A stretch of DNA of 40,088 nt from Nitrospira sp. CG24B (GTDB taxonomy: Bacteria; Nitrospirota; Nitrospiria; Nitrospirales; Nitrospiraceae). A program made the translations under genes and the position numbers. The notes below the pieces were generated by a model. That model was not told the DNA's origin and ran no database searches. It was given only the letters and a program-made list of their open reading frames with translations. The stretch is taken from NCBI GenBank assembly GCA_002869845.2, contig NEWS02000004.1, forward strand, positions 400,022-440,109. Direction: 5' to 3'. This document shows positions 7,349-15,139 of the stretch, piece by piece (the first letter of the stretch is position 1; every line of letters starts with the position of its first letter).

Positions 7349-8032
7349 TTATGTCGGCCATAAACGGGCACGCAAATCCTTGAGGCGCGTTTCGCTCAAA
7401 CTAGAGCTGATGGCATCGGCCTCGTGTAGGTCCTGGATGGTGTGTGTATTGGCCACCGCCAAGACCTTCATTCCCGCCGCTTTCGCGGCCCGAATGCCGG
7501 GGAGGGAATCTTCGATGACCAGGCATGCATCCGGCGAAATCGCAGCCATAGACTGGTGACGGTTCAGTCCAGCCAGGGCTTGCAGAAACGGTTCCGGATT
7601 GGGTTTGCCGCACGTCACATCCTCTGCGCTGGTAATGTGACCAAACGCTTTTCGAATCCCGATTTGTTCCAGCACCAACTCGATCTCAGGGCGCAAGGCA
7701 CCAGAGGCGATGGCAATGGGGTAGGCGGCCGCGGCAGCTTCGATAAATTCTCTGACACCCGGAAAAATCACGAGATGATCCTTGATCGAGGTCAAATAGG
7801 CGGCGGCCTTTTTCGTCATCAACTCTTCGAGAAGGGAGGGAGAGGCCGGTCGGCGATTGATTCGCAGCGCCTCCAGAATACATCCACGATCGTCGAAGCC
7901 GAGATAGTCGGCGTAATAGTCTTGTTCGGTCAAACTGATCTCGATGTCTGCCAATGTCCGGCGCAGACTTTCAAAGTGCAGCGGCTCGGTGTCGGCGATG
8001 ACACCATCGAAGTCAAAGATTACGGCGCGCAT
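7349..8032 (-). CDS. HAD-superfamily hydrolase, beta-phosphoglucomutase-like
   Basis: A 227-residue HAD phosphatase/phosphomutase with a cap inserted after motif I. Motif I is FDFDGVIADTEP, with nucleophile D7 and acid D9. Motif II is in IASGA, the motif III lysine in CGKPNPEPF, and motif IV is VIEDSLPGIRAA. The family includes beta-phosphoglucomutases, sugar-phosphate phosphatases and phosphoglycolate phosphatases; the substrate cannot be read from the sequence. ATG 8032 has AGGA upstream; a GTG at 8059 is possible but lacks a clear ribosome site. It is first in the minus-strand run leading to hpnD-hpnE. Confidence 0.87.
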   Translation of the reverse strand: MRAVIFDFDGVIADTEPLHFESLRRTLADIEISLTEQDYYADYLGFDDRGCILEALRINRRPASPSLLEELMTKKAAAYLTSIKDHLVIFPGVREFIEAAAAAYPIAIASGALRPEIELVLEQIGIRKAFGHITSAEDVTCGKPNPEPFLQALAGLNRHQSMAAISPDACLVIEDSLPGIRAAKAAGMKVLAVANTHTIQDLHEADAISSSLSETRLKDLRARLWPT

Positions 8033-8093
8033 GGATTCCTGTGGCTCGTGATGTCTCACCTGCTATGATGGCGGCGTGAACGGGCGGCATTAT

Positions 8094-8132
8094 AGCACAG
8101 AGGGCGGCGATGTGATCGCCGCCCTCTGTGCT
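8094..8132. terminator. Perfect 18-bp inverted repeat between minus-strand genes
   Basis: Bases 8094-8111 and 8115-8132 are exact reverse complements with a 3-base loop, giving a very stable hairpin 26 bases past the stop of the 8158-8919 gene. No T-tract follows on the minus strand, where a TATAAT immediately follows instead. It may act as a terminator, mRNA-end stabiliser or protein-binding palindrome. Confidence 0.55.
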
Positions 8133-8157
8133 GGGGGAGTGTAGTGCACCTAGGCGA

Positions 8158-8919
8158 TCAGGGTTTCAATTTAAGCTGCTTTTCAACCAACCAACCTTTT
8201 GTGCCGAAGTCACTGCGGACGGAATAGACCCAGTCACTTCCCTGGAGGTCGCCGTCGAGAATCGTGAGCGCAGTTCCCGGTGGAATAGCTGGTCCCGGTT
8301 TTGTCCCTTCGGCATCCTGAGCCAGGACCACTTTTGTCCCAGGATTTGTTGGATCTGCAAGTACGCTGACCCGCTGACCTTCGCTGAACAGGGGAGTCGG
8401 CGACGCGGTGATAGGTGCAACGGGTGCCGGTGCTGGTGACGGCGGGGCCTGTATTGGAACTGAGGCCGTCGGCATCGGCTGAGGGACTGGAGGTGTGGGA
8501 ACGGGAGCTGTCGTCGGCGCTGCAGCCTGCGGTACCTCAACTGGTATTGCAGGGGGTGGAATCGGAACAGCGGCTTGAGGCTGAGTGGCCGGGGCAGGCG
8601 GCGCCGGTCTTCGGGCGACAGGCGGTTGAGGTTGTGGGGCCGGCGATTCGCCGAGAAGCGGCCCGACGTAATCCATGATCATCTCCTGCTCCATCGCGAC
8701 ATAGGCGCCGCCGCCGATCACTATCAACAGAAGTACCCACAGAAGCGGACGCCCACTCGACTGTTTGGGCGGCTTTGTAGGCGAAGGAGATCGAATCGTG
8801 GTGGTCTGTTCCAGCTCTTCTTCCGTGAATTCCAGGTCAGGTTCCGGCTGACGAGCGAACAACAGGCTCCACGTCAGAGGACTGCCAGCCAACGACGGGC
8901 CCCCAGCGATAGCAAACAT
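8158..8919 (-). CDS. Membrane-anchored Pro-rich protein with C-terminal SH3-like domain
   Basis: About 253 residues. A cytoplasmic-looking acidic N-terminus (EPDLEFTEEELEQ) is followed by one transmembrane helix (PLLWVLLLIVIGGGAYVAM, about residues 58-76). Next comes a long Pro/Ala/Val/Gln linker (about 90-175), then a compact C-terminal domain with QRVSVLADPTNPGTKVVLAQ, GTALTILDGDLQGSDWVYSVRSDFGTKGWL, the pattern of bacterial SH3 domains. Such proteins usually bind cell wall or periplasmic partners. The start at 8919 has GGAGG six bases upstream; the longer open frame to 8976 does not. It appears monocistronic. Confidence 0.8.
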   Translation of the reverse strand: MFAIAGGPSLAGSPLTWSLLFARQPEPDLEFTEEELEQTTTIRSPSPTKPPKQSSGRPLLWVLLLIVIGGGAYVAMEQEMIMDYVGPLLGESPAPQPQPPVARRPAPPAPATQPQAAVPIPPPAIPVEVPQAAAPTTAPVPTPPVPQPMPTASVPIQAPPSPAPAPVAPITASPTPLFSEGQRVSVLADPTNPGTKVVLAQDAEGTKPGPAIPPGTALTILDGDLQGSDWVYSVRSDFGTKGWLVEKQLKLKP

Positions 8920-9074
8920 TTCGCACCTCCCTCTAGCAGACAGCATCGTACAAGCTAGAAAAATACTTATCATCAAGCCTATAGGCTGTCAATTTTGTCC
9001 GAATATTCAGCAGCGCCCATTCCGGTACGGATGCAGACTCAACAGGATTGTACATGGGAACAGGATAAGACGTG

Positions 9075-9234
9075 AATGCAAGGGGCTCAGCCGATGCCAT
9101 GTCTTCGGCCACGCAGTGGAACCTGTCGCAGGTGATTCACCTGCGATGTCCCACTCGTTTTTGGCCGAGTAGCGCTGGCGCAAGACCGCGAGGACGTTCG
9201 GCGACAGTCTGGATGGTTGAGGTGGAGTGATCAT
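9075..9234 (-). pseudogene. Decayed N-terminal fragment of a class II-like ribonucleotide reductase
   Basis: On the minus strand the frame from 9234 reads RLSPNVLAVLRQRYSAKNE and then GESPAT, very like the N-terminus of B12-dependent ribonucleotide reductases (LSxNAxxVLxxRYxxKDExG...ETPE). After GESPA the similarity continues only in another frame, at about 9125-9075, as RFHCVAEDMASAE, matching the family's FRRVAxxMAxAE helix. A frameshift and loss of everything downstream are therefore implied. No other reductase segment follows. The similarity is judged from memory of the family and needs a database search. Confidence 0.45.
9126..9146. repeat. Perfect 10-bp palindrome
   Basis: TCGCAGGTGA at 9126-9135 and its exact reverse complement at 9137-9146 flank a single T. 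It sits inside the nrdJ-like remnant at the frameshift point and may have arisen with, or caused, the disruption. A regulatory role is equally possible. Confidence 0.45.
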
Positions 9235-9354
9235 AGCGAGGCCGATACCATTTATAGCCCTTTCACTTGAGGCGGAACATGCAAAGATTAAGGAATCACT
9301 CGGGCCTCTTGCATGTCTGTCGAGGCGGCAGGCACAATGCAGCGATCAACGATC

Positions 9355-9768
9355 ATGAAGTCCTACCGCGAAGAACTCTGGTTTGAGACAAAGACCAGAC
9401 GGGCCTATATCAATATCACGCCCCACGTCGAGGCAGTGGTAAGGAAGAGCGGGGTACGGGAAGGTCTTGTTCTGGTGAATGCGATGCACATTACGGCCAG
9501 TGTGTACATTAATGATGATGAGCCTGGCCTCCTACAAGATTATGACGAATTCCTGGAACGGCTTGTTCCGCAGGAGGCGGTGTATCGGCACAACGATACA
9601 GGCGAAGACAACGGTGATGCTCATCTGAAGCGACAGGTGATGGGGCGAGAAGTCGTGGTCGCGCTCACCGAGGGCAAACTCGACTTCGGTCCGTGGGAAC
9701 AAATTTTTTATGGCGAGTTCGACGGACGTCGTCGTAAGCGGGTTCTTGTGAAGATTATTGGTGAATAG
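9355..9768 (+). CDS. YjbQ family protein (UPF0047)
   Basis: A 137-residue YjbQ-family protein: [34 protein letters not shown], then [12 protein letters not shown] and [21 protein letters not shown], spanning the whole domain. The conserved His and Asp in MHITAS and DAHLK are the family's metal/active-site positions. The E. coli homologue has a weak secondary thiamine phosphate synthase activity; the physiological role is unknown. I start at ATG 9355 ([12 protein letters not shown]) because homologues begin there; in-frame ATGs at 9313 and 9337 also exist and none has a strong ribosome site. Confidence 0.88.
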   Translation: MKSYREELWFETKTRRAYINITPHVEAVVRKSGVREGLVLVNAMHITASVYINDDEPGLLQDYDEFLERLVPQEAVYRHNDTGEDNGDAHLKRQVMGREVVVALTEGKLDFGPWEQIFYGEFDGRRRKRVLVKIIGE

Positions 9769-9846
9769 GGACGTGCGGAGAACCTGTGTGTGACGAGTCG
9801 TGCGTAATCGTTCAGGGACTTGCATGGGTAGGAAAAGTTTGGCAAC

Positions 9847-10914
9847 ATGCCTTTTGAGTTGTCGAGCCATGGCCGCTGGCTCGTCCAGCAGGGAGCTTCG
9901 ATGTTAGGCTGGTCTCGCCCCGATCCACTCACACGGGATCTCATTCATCTCATCAACGCCCGTCGCCACGATCATGGTGATACCGATGATGCGATTGATA
10001 CCTTGCAGGCGTTTCTGGAGCAGGGACGCGAGCATGATCTACTGACCGTGCTGGCGGCGCTCGACGAGGAAATGGCCGAATGGCTCTTTGATCTGGTCGC
10101 GGAGGCCAGCTGCACGTTGCTGTTGGACGGACCGGACGACGAAAAGCCCACCTACGGCACGATGGCGGCTTTAGAGCTTCCCTTGCAGGCGAACTTAACC
10201 GCCCCGCTTAAACTGAAGATTGATCCAATCGCCACGGCTGATCTCTTGCATAAGTCTCTTCAGCTTCCTACTGGAACGGTTGTTCGCGTCGAGTCGCGCC
10301 TCTTGACCGATGCCACCTTGGAGATGCTGAATCTTCAAATGTTTCATGACCACCTTGTGACGGTTACGGATTCCAGACGTGTCCAATCCGTGGCGGCGCG
10401 GTTGCTTCCTCCGGTCGAAAATACGGCGTTTCTTCTATTTGAGCTGATCGGCGCTCCAGACCCCGGTTTGCCCGATACATGGGAAGACGGACAGCGTCGT
10501 GAGATTCTCGAAGGGCTGGTGAAGCAATGTCCAGAACTGGCGTGCGCGCCCGATACTATCGAGGCGCCGGTCTATGCCGCCTATGCGATGTTCGACGCGC
10601 AGAATGCGGTACGACTCCATCACCTCGCCGATGAGACGGCGGCAGTATGGCGAGAGCTAGATCCGCTTGTCAGATCTCGCACCATCGTGCATCTCCATAC
10701 ACAATGTGGGAATGGGGTCTACATGCCAGTGTGGACTGATCTGTTCGATCCAGAGCTTCCGGAAGAGCATGGTCCGGTCTGGACCTCTCCGGACGTCTGG
10801 GTGTTTACCGCCGATCTGCCGATCGAATGGCCAGGGGAGATGTTGACCAATCGGCTATTGGCCGAAGGCTGTACCAGGTTCGAGAATCACATCGTCGAAA
10901 CTCCTGACAACTAG
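9847..10914 (+). CDS. Hypothetical cytoplasmic protein
   Basis: A 355-residue soluble, acidic protein without signal peptide or membrane helix that I do not recognise. It begins with a helical region (residues about 25-90, with LQAFLEQGREHDLLTVLAALDEEMAEWLF) and continues as a mixed alpha/beta segment around GTMAALELPLQANL and HDHLVTVTDSRRV. The C-terminus is Trp-rich (VWTDLFDPELPEEHGPVWTSPDVWVFTADLPIEWPGE). The frame is intact and codon use resembles its neighbours, so it is very probably a real gene. It starts 78 bases after yjbQ on the same strand. An alternative start is ATG 9901. Confidence 0.75.
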   Translation: MPFELSSHGRWLVQQGASMLGWSRPDPLTRDLIHLINARRHDHGDTDDAIDTLQAFLEQGREHDLLTVLAALDEEMAEWLFDLVAEASCTLLLDGPDDEKPTYGTMAALELPLQANLTAPLKLKIDPIATADLLHKSLQLPTGTVVRVESRLLTDATLEMLNLQMFHDHLVTVTDSRRVQSVAARLLPPVENTAFLLFELIGAPDPGLPDTWEDGQRREILEGLVKQCPELACAPDTIEAPVYAAYAMFDAQNAVRLHHLADETAAVWRELDPLVRSRTIVHLHTQCGNGVYMPVWTDLFDPELPEEHGPVWTSPDVWVFTADLPIEWPGEMLTNRLLAEGCTRFENHIVETPDN

Positions 10915-11029
10915 TTTCGCGCGTTCCTGCCTTTTTTTCTTCCTGCCAGTCGGTTCTGTCGATCGCGCGATCCTGCAAAAAACTCCTGTTTCGATGATTT
11001 TTTAGCCGCGTTATTTTATCCTCACCGTG

Positions 11030-11641
11030 ATGAAGCCCGCCAGCACCCAAGAACGATTTGGGAATGCGATCACGAACTCCATTTCTGTGGCGGGGCTGGT
11101 CTTGGTCTGGGCTATTATCTGGGCAAATGTCCCATCGAAGGAAGAACTCTTCTCGGCGCCATCGGCTTCACCGATCGCTGACGCGCCGCGTGTTCTTGAT
11201 CTCGATCTGACGATTCCAGGTGTGACTAGGCAACCGACTGACAGTCTAGCAGGAGCGAGAGAAGCGGAGTCGGTGGCCACTCTCGGTGGCGTATCCGCTC
11301 TGCGCGACAGCCGCGCCAGGCAAATCGCGGAAATGAAGTGTGAGGCTGAGGTTCAGCAGTACTGTCCCGATTCGCTTGTCGGAGAAAACAGGCGACGTTG
11401 TGTGGTGCAGCGCATGAAACGATTTGACCCTTCCTGTCAACAGATCGTGCGGCAACGGCTGGTGCGTTGGACGGACGCTGAAGGGTCTAGGCTCGCCTGC
11501 GCCGACGATGTGAAGCGAGTCTGTGTAACCGTGCAGCCAGGTGATGGCCGTATTCTGCAATGTTTGCAGGCGCATGAGCAGGAGCTTTCAGAGGGCTGCT
11601 ACCAAAGTTTGCCTAAAGGGCGTCTCCACTTACGAAACTGA
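11030..11641 (+). CDS. Membrane-anchored protein with Cys-rich GLG1-type repeats
   Basis: About 203 residues. An N-terminal hydrophobic helix (ISVAGLVLVWAIIWANV, about residues 17-33) should anchor or export it. After a low-complexity linker, two cysteine patterns of four each follow: CEAEVQQYCPDSL...RRCVVQ...DPSC, and CADDVKRVCVTVQPGDGRILQCLQAHEQELSEGC. The second is a textbook Cys-rich GLG1-type repeat (C..D..RFC....PG.GR...CL......LS..C), which probably forms two disulfides outside the cytoplasm. Function in bacteria is unknown. GTG at 11027 is an equally possible start. A run of seven Ts at 10932-10938 ends the preceding gene region. Confidence 0.8.
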   Translation: MKPASTQERFGNAITNSISVAGLVLVWAIIWANVPSKEELFSAPSASPIADAPRVLDLDLTIPGVTRQPTDSLAGAREAESVATLGGVSALRDSRARQIAEMKCEAEVQQYCPDSLVGENRRRCVVQRMKRFDPSCQQIVRQRLVRWTDAEGSRLACADDVKRVCVTVQPGDGRILQCLQAHEQELSEGCYQSLPKGRLHLRN

Positions 11642-11785
11642 AGATTCGCATGCCAGGCATCGTCCCCTCACGGCTGCGTTTGTGTCGTGTTTGACTGCCA
11701 ACCTGAGACGATTCAGCAATAGTGATGGGGAGGAGTCGCTCGAGCTGAAAACTCGCGAAGAGCCGAGAGAAGGAGTCCCTCGTAT

Positions 11786-13183
11786 TTACGCAGCCAATCC
11801 TTCGAGACAGGAGCGGAGTTCCATGGCGAACTCTCCGGCGCGGCGATAACGGTGGACCGGGTCTTTCTGCAATACTCGATCCAGGACTTTCTTTACGATG
11901 GGAGAAAGATCCGGCCTGATGGCTTTCACACTGGGATGCGGCGTATGAGCGATGGCAAACAGCAATGCTGAGACGTTGTCCGCAATAAAGGGAGGACGAC
12001 CGGTCAGGAGCTCGAACATGACGACGCCGAGCGAAAAAATATCTGAGCGCCCATCCACCTTTTTCCCTGAGATCTGCTCGGGGGACATATACGTGGGAGT
12101 TCCCAGCACAATATTCGTTTGAGTTTTCGACGATGTCGCCATCTTGGCGATGCCGAAGTCCATGATCTTGACGACCTCATCGGTGGTCAGCATGATATTC
12201 GCAGGTTTGATGTCACGATGCACAACGCCCTGCTGATGGGCATAGTCCATCGCGTCGGCGACGGTCGCCAGTATCGGAATCATTTTTGTGAGCGGTAGAA
12301 GATTGGGTTTCCGCGACCACTGCTTGAGCGTGGTGCCCTGCAGCATCTCCATGGCGATGTAACCGAGGTCGTCTTCTTCTCCGGCGTCGAAGATCGTGAC
12401 GATATTGGGGTGAGACAATCGCCCGGTGGATTCGGCTTCCTGAAAAAACCGAGCTTTCACTTCCTGCAGTTTATCGTGGTCGTCGATCTCGTCGAGCCGC
12501 ATGGTCTTGATCGCCACGAATCGCTGGATCGTCGGATCTTTCCCAAGATACACCACCCCCATTGAGCCGCGCCCTAACTCCTTGAACACCTTATACCGAC
12601 CGAGCGTACTGGGTGGACCGTTCTGTGTGGTGAGGATGGGCGTTGTGGCCCCGGACTCGCTCTGTTCTTGTTCCGAGTCGATATCGTCAGTGCTTTCGGC
12701 GGACGCTCCTGGTCCTTGGCATCGAGCCGATTGCACAGGTTTTACAAAAAACCGGCGAAGCGCCTCGAGATGCAGAAGCCAGGCAGCAGTAATCCAGATC
12801 CCACTCAGCGTCAATGCTGCGGTATACGCTAGGGCATAGCGCGTGGGGCCTACAGGGGCGCGAAGCGCAAGCTCGGTAACCCGGATGGTCTTATCTGTCA
12901 CGATCACCATGAACAGGGTGGTGACCGGAAGGGCCAGTTGTCGCAGAAACGAGAAACCCTGTCCGTTATCCGGCATCTGGGAAAATGCGCGGAGCGAAAG
13001 CATGCAGAGTGCGACTAACCCTGTTTCTTCGGCAATGAAGCGAATGGTTTGAGAACTCGTCAAGCCGAACAACGAGAGAGGAAGCGACTCCGCCGCCGGC
13101 AGTTTGCTCAGTACGGGACCGGCCAAAAGTATGGCCAGTGTGACAAGCACATATTGAAGGGTCCAGCTCGACGCGTTGACCAT
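11786..13183 (-). CDS. Membrane Ser/Thr protein kinase (Hanks type)
   Basis: About 465 residues. The N-terminal third (residues 1-150) holds about four hydrophobic segments, then a polar linker, then a complete kinase domain. The Gly loop is LGRGSMG at 203-209, the ATP lysine is in VAIK at 226, and the helix C glutamate is in FFQEAES near 249. The catalytic loop HRDIKPAN is at 322-329, DFG at 342-344 and SPE near 367. All catalytic residues are present, so it should be active. Bacterial PknB-type kinases usually put the membrane segment after the kinase; here it comes first. ATG 13183 is preferred over a TTG at 13237. Confidence 0.9.
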   Translation of the reverse strand: MVNASSWTLQYVLVTLAILLAGPVLSKLPAAESLPLSLFGLTSSQTIRFIAEETGLVALCMLSLRAFSQMPDNGQGFSFLRQLALPVTTLFMVIVTDKTIRVTELALRAPVGPTRYALAYTAALTLSGIWITAAWLLHLEALRRFFVKPVQSARCQGPGASAESTDDIDSEQEQSESGATTPILTTQNGPPSTLGRYKVFKELGRGSMGVVYLGKDPTIQRFVAIKTMRLDEIDDHDKLQEVKARFFQEAESTGRLSHPNIVTIFDAGEEDDLGYIAMEMLQGTTLKQWSRKPNLLPLTKMIPILATVADAMDYAHQQGVVHRDIKPANIMLTTDEVVKIMDFGIAKMATSSKTQTNIVLGTPTYMSPEQISGKKVDGRSDIFSLGVVMFELLTGRPPFIADNVSALLFAIAHTPHPSVKAIRPDLSPIVKKVLDRVLQKDPVHRYRRAGEFAMELRSCLEGLAA

Positions 13184-13270
13184 GGGTGACGAGATCAAAA
13201 GATAGTCAGAGTCTAGCGGATACTGAAGGAGAGTCAATGGATTGGAGAAAAATATGCGGAGGATATCGCG

Positions 13271-14119
13271 CTAGAGTCGTCCGGCGGCTTCCTTCATCTT
13301 GGGAAGCAGCGAAGTCGGAATGTGCAATGTGCCCTTGCCGATACCGACTTCGATGTCGGGTTTCGTGAGGCCATGGAAATCGCTTCCGCCGGTGACCAGG
13401 AGGCCGAGTTGTTGAGCCAGGCTGAGGTATTCTCGAGTCTGTCGCGCGGCATGTGTACTATAGTAGACCTCTACCCCGTCAAGCCCATCGGCTTTGAGCT
13501 GTCGAACCAGATCGACCAGCGGCTGCTCCGCGACCTTGACCCATGTCGGATGAGCCAGGACGGCAAGTCCTCGAGCTGCCTTGATCCAGCCAATGGCTTC
13601 GGCAGGGCTCGGGAGTTCCCGAGGCACGTAGGCCGGTTTACCCTCAGCAAGAAAGCGATCAAAGGCTTCTTTAGCAGAAGTGACGACGTGTTTGTCCATT
13701 AAGGCACGGGCGATGTGCGGTCTACCAACCGAATCGCTGCCGGCGAGTGCGCGGACTTCATCGTACGTAATGTCGATTCCGAGGGTCTGCAGGCGTTCGA
13801 TGATCTGTGGATTCCGGCGGTGACGCCCGTCCCGCAGAGTCTTCAGGCGAGCAAGCAGGTCAGGATCCTGCTGATCAAGAAAGTACCCCAGAACGTGCAA
13901 CTCAGAGTTGCCGGTAAACGAGCTGATTTCCACCCCAGGTATGATCTCGATTCCACACCGTTGTCCGACCGTTATGGCCTCAGTGACACCCGTCATGATG
14001 TCGTGATCGGTAATCGCCAAGGCCGTTACCCCTGCGTGGTGCGCCATATTCACCACTTCAGTGGGCGTGCAACTTCCGTCAGAGTGGGTGGTATGCAGAT
14101 GAAGGTCCAGGCGACTCAT
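13271..14119 (-). CDS. PHP-domain phosphoesterase (YciV/RNase AM-like)
   Basis: A 282-residue PHP phosphoesterase of the YciV/TrpH family. The metal-binding motifs are HLHTTHSDG at 6-14, TDHD at about 37-40, PGVEIS near 61-66, LAHPTW near 192 and GGSDFHG near 244. Characterised members hydrolyse 3',5'-nucleoside bisphosphates such as pAp or trim short RNA 5' ends. It is intact and of normal length. Its ATG overlaps the stop of the FolB-methyltransferase gene (ATGA, 14116-14119), so it is translated with it. Confidence 0.9.
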   Translation of the reverse strand: MSRLDLHLHTTHSDGSCTPTEVVNMAHHAGVTALAITDHDIMTGVTEAITVGQRCGIEIIPGVEISSFTGNSELHVLGYFLDQQDPDLLARLKTLRDGRHRRNPQIIERLQTLGIDITYDEVRALAGSDSVGRPHIARALMDKHVVTSAKEAFDRFLAEGKPAYVPRELPSPAEAIGWIKAARGLAVLAHPTWVKVAEQPLVDLVRQLKADGLDGVEVYYSTHAARQTREYLSLAQQLGLLVTGGSDFHGLTKPDIEVGIGKGTLHIPTSLLPKMKEAAGRL

Positions 14120-15057
14120 CGCGATGGCTCTGGAGTAAAGGGTTTCTGCGCGACAAGTTGGGCGGTGTAGACGGATTCCGACTCGCTCGTTCCTTCGTGG
14201 AGCCCTTCGTCATAATGGAGAATGCGGAGGCCGGATGTGAGGCGTAGGAGTTCACTCTGTGCAAGGCAAAACTCTCGACGCTTTGGATGCTGGCGCTGGA
14301 TGTGGTTATCGATGGTAAAGGTTTCGTAGAGCAACACCCCGCCGGGCTTCAGCGCCTCGATAAGAGAGGGGAAGAGCGGTCGGTGCAGGTAAAAGAAGAC
14401 GAGAATGGCATCGTACGCTTCATGTCCGAGATCCGGCTCTTGCGGCGGTGGCGGCTCCAGATCCAGTACTCGCGAACTGATATCAGTGAGATGTCGTGTT
14501 TGGGCGTGAGTCAAAAGCCGTGCGAGGGCCTGTTCGTCTCGATCAACAGCGTCGATCTGGTAGCCCAGCGAGGCGAGAAACAGTGCGTGACGTCCGCTAC
14601 CGGAGGCCACATCGAGGACCTGGCCTTTAGGAAGACGATGGAGTTGTTGGGCGAGAAACTGGGCCGGTGGTGGCTCTGCGCGGAGGATGTGCTGCGCGAG
14701 TCTTGTGCGCTCAATGTTGATTCCGACGGAACGGGTCACGTAGGGGATGGGGGGATGTAACTTCCGCAACCACAGCTTGATGCGACGGATCGGGAATTCA
14801 TCGAACAGGGCTGCCAAGAGCCGTTCCGCGAGCGTTTCCAGAAGCTGGGACTCCTGCACGGTCCCGATGTCGACGACCAGCTGAGCCACTTTCGCGTAGT
14901 CGATCGTATGACCAAGATCGTCAGATAATCCTGCTGCCTCCAGTCGACAGTCCAATTCCAAATCGACCGCAAGGGGTTGTGGGCGGGCGCGTTCCTCGGG
15001 TGTCACACCGCAGCGGCCGCGGAACTCCAATCGTTCGATGACGACATGTCCACCCAT
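14116..15057 (-). CDS. Fusion of dihydroneopterin aldolase (FolB) and SAM methyltransferase
   Basis: A 313-residue two-domain protein. Residues 1-118 are a complete FolB-type dihydroneopterin aldolase (IERLEFRGRCGVTPEERARPQPLAVDLELD, DYAKVAQLV, QLLETLAERL), an early step of folate synthesis. Residues 120-313 form a class I methyltransferase close to TehB/UbiE types: glycine loop LDVASGSGRHALFLAS, acidic AVDRD, then EAYDAILVFFYLHRPLFPSLIEALKPGGVLLYETF. No frameshift or stop lies between them. The same gene order as separate folB and methyltransferase genes is possible elsewhere, so this looks like a fusion. It overlaps the PHP gene. Confidence 0.88.
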   Translation of the reverse strand: MGGHVVIERLEFRGRCGVTPEERARPQPLAVDLELDCRLEAAGLSDDLGHTIDYAKVAQLVVDIGTVQESQLLETLAERLLAALFDEFPIRRIKLWLRKLHPPIPYVTRSVGINIERTRLAQHILRAEPPPAQFLAQQLHRLPKGQVLDVASGSGRHALFLASLGYQIDAVDRDEQALARLLTHAQTRHLTDISSRVLDLEPPPPQEPDLGHEAYDAILVFFYLHRPLFPSLIEALKPGGVLLYETFTIDNHIQRQHPKRREFCLAQSELLRLTSGLRILHYDEGLHEGTSESESVYTAQLVAQKPFTPEPSR

Positions 15058-15139
15058 GTGTGTATTGTCGAAGATCGGAATTCAGGCTGTCAAGCAAAGA
15101 GGAAGATGTGACGGGCGAGAGGTGTGATGGGTATGAGGG

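Noticed and set aside
10961..10972. GATCGCGCGATC perfect 12-base palindrome
   Set aside because: Short and GC-rich palindromes of this size occur by chance; nothing around it gives it a role.
11642..11785. Possible small gene between the GLG1-type protein and the kinase
   Set aside because: The open frame 11541-11849 overlaps two well-supported genes and has no ribosome site or coding look.
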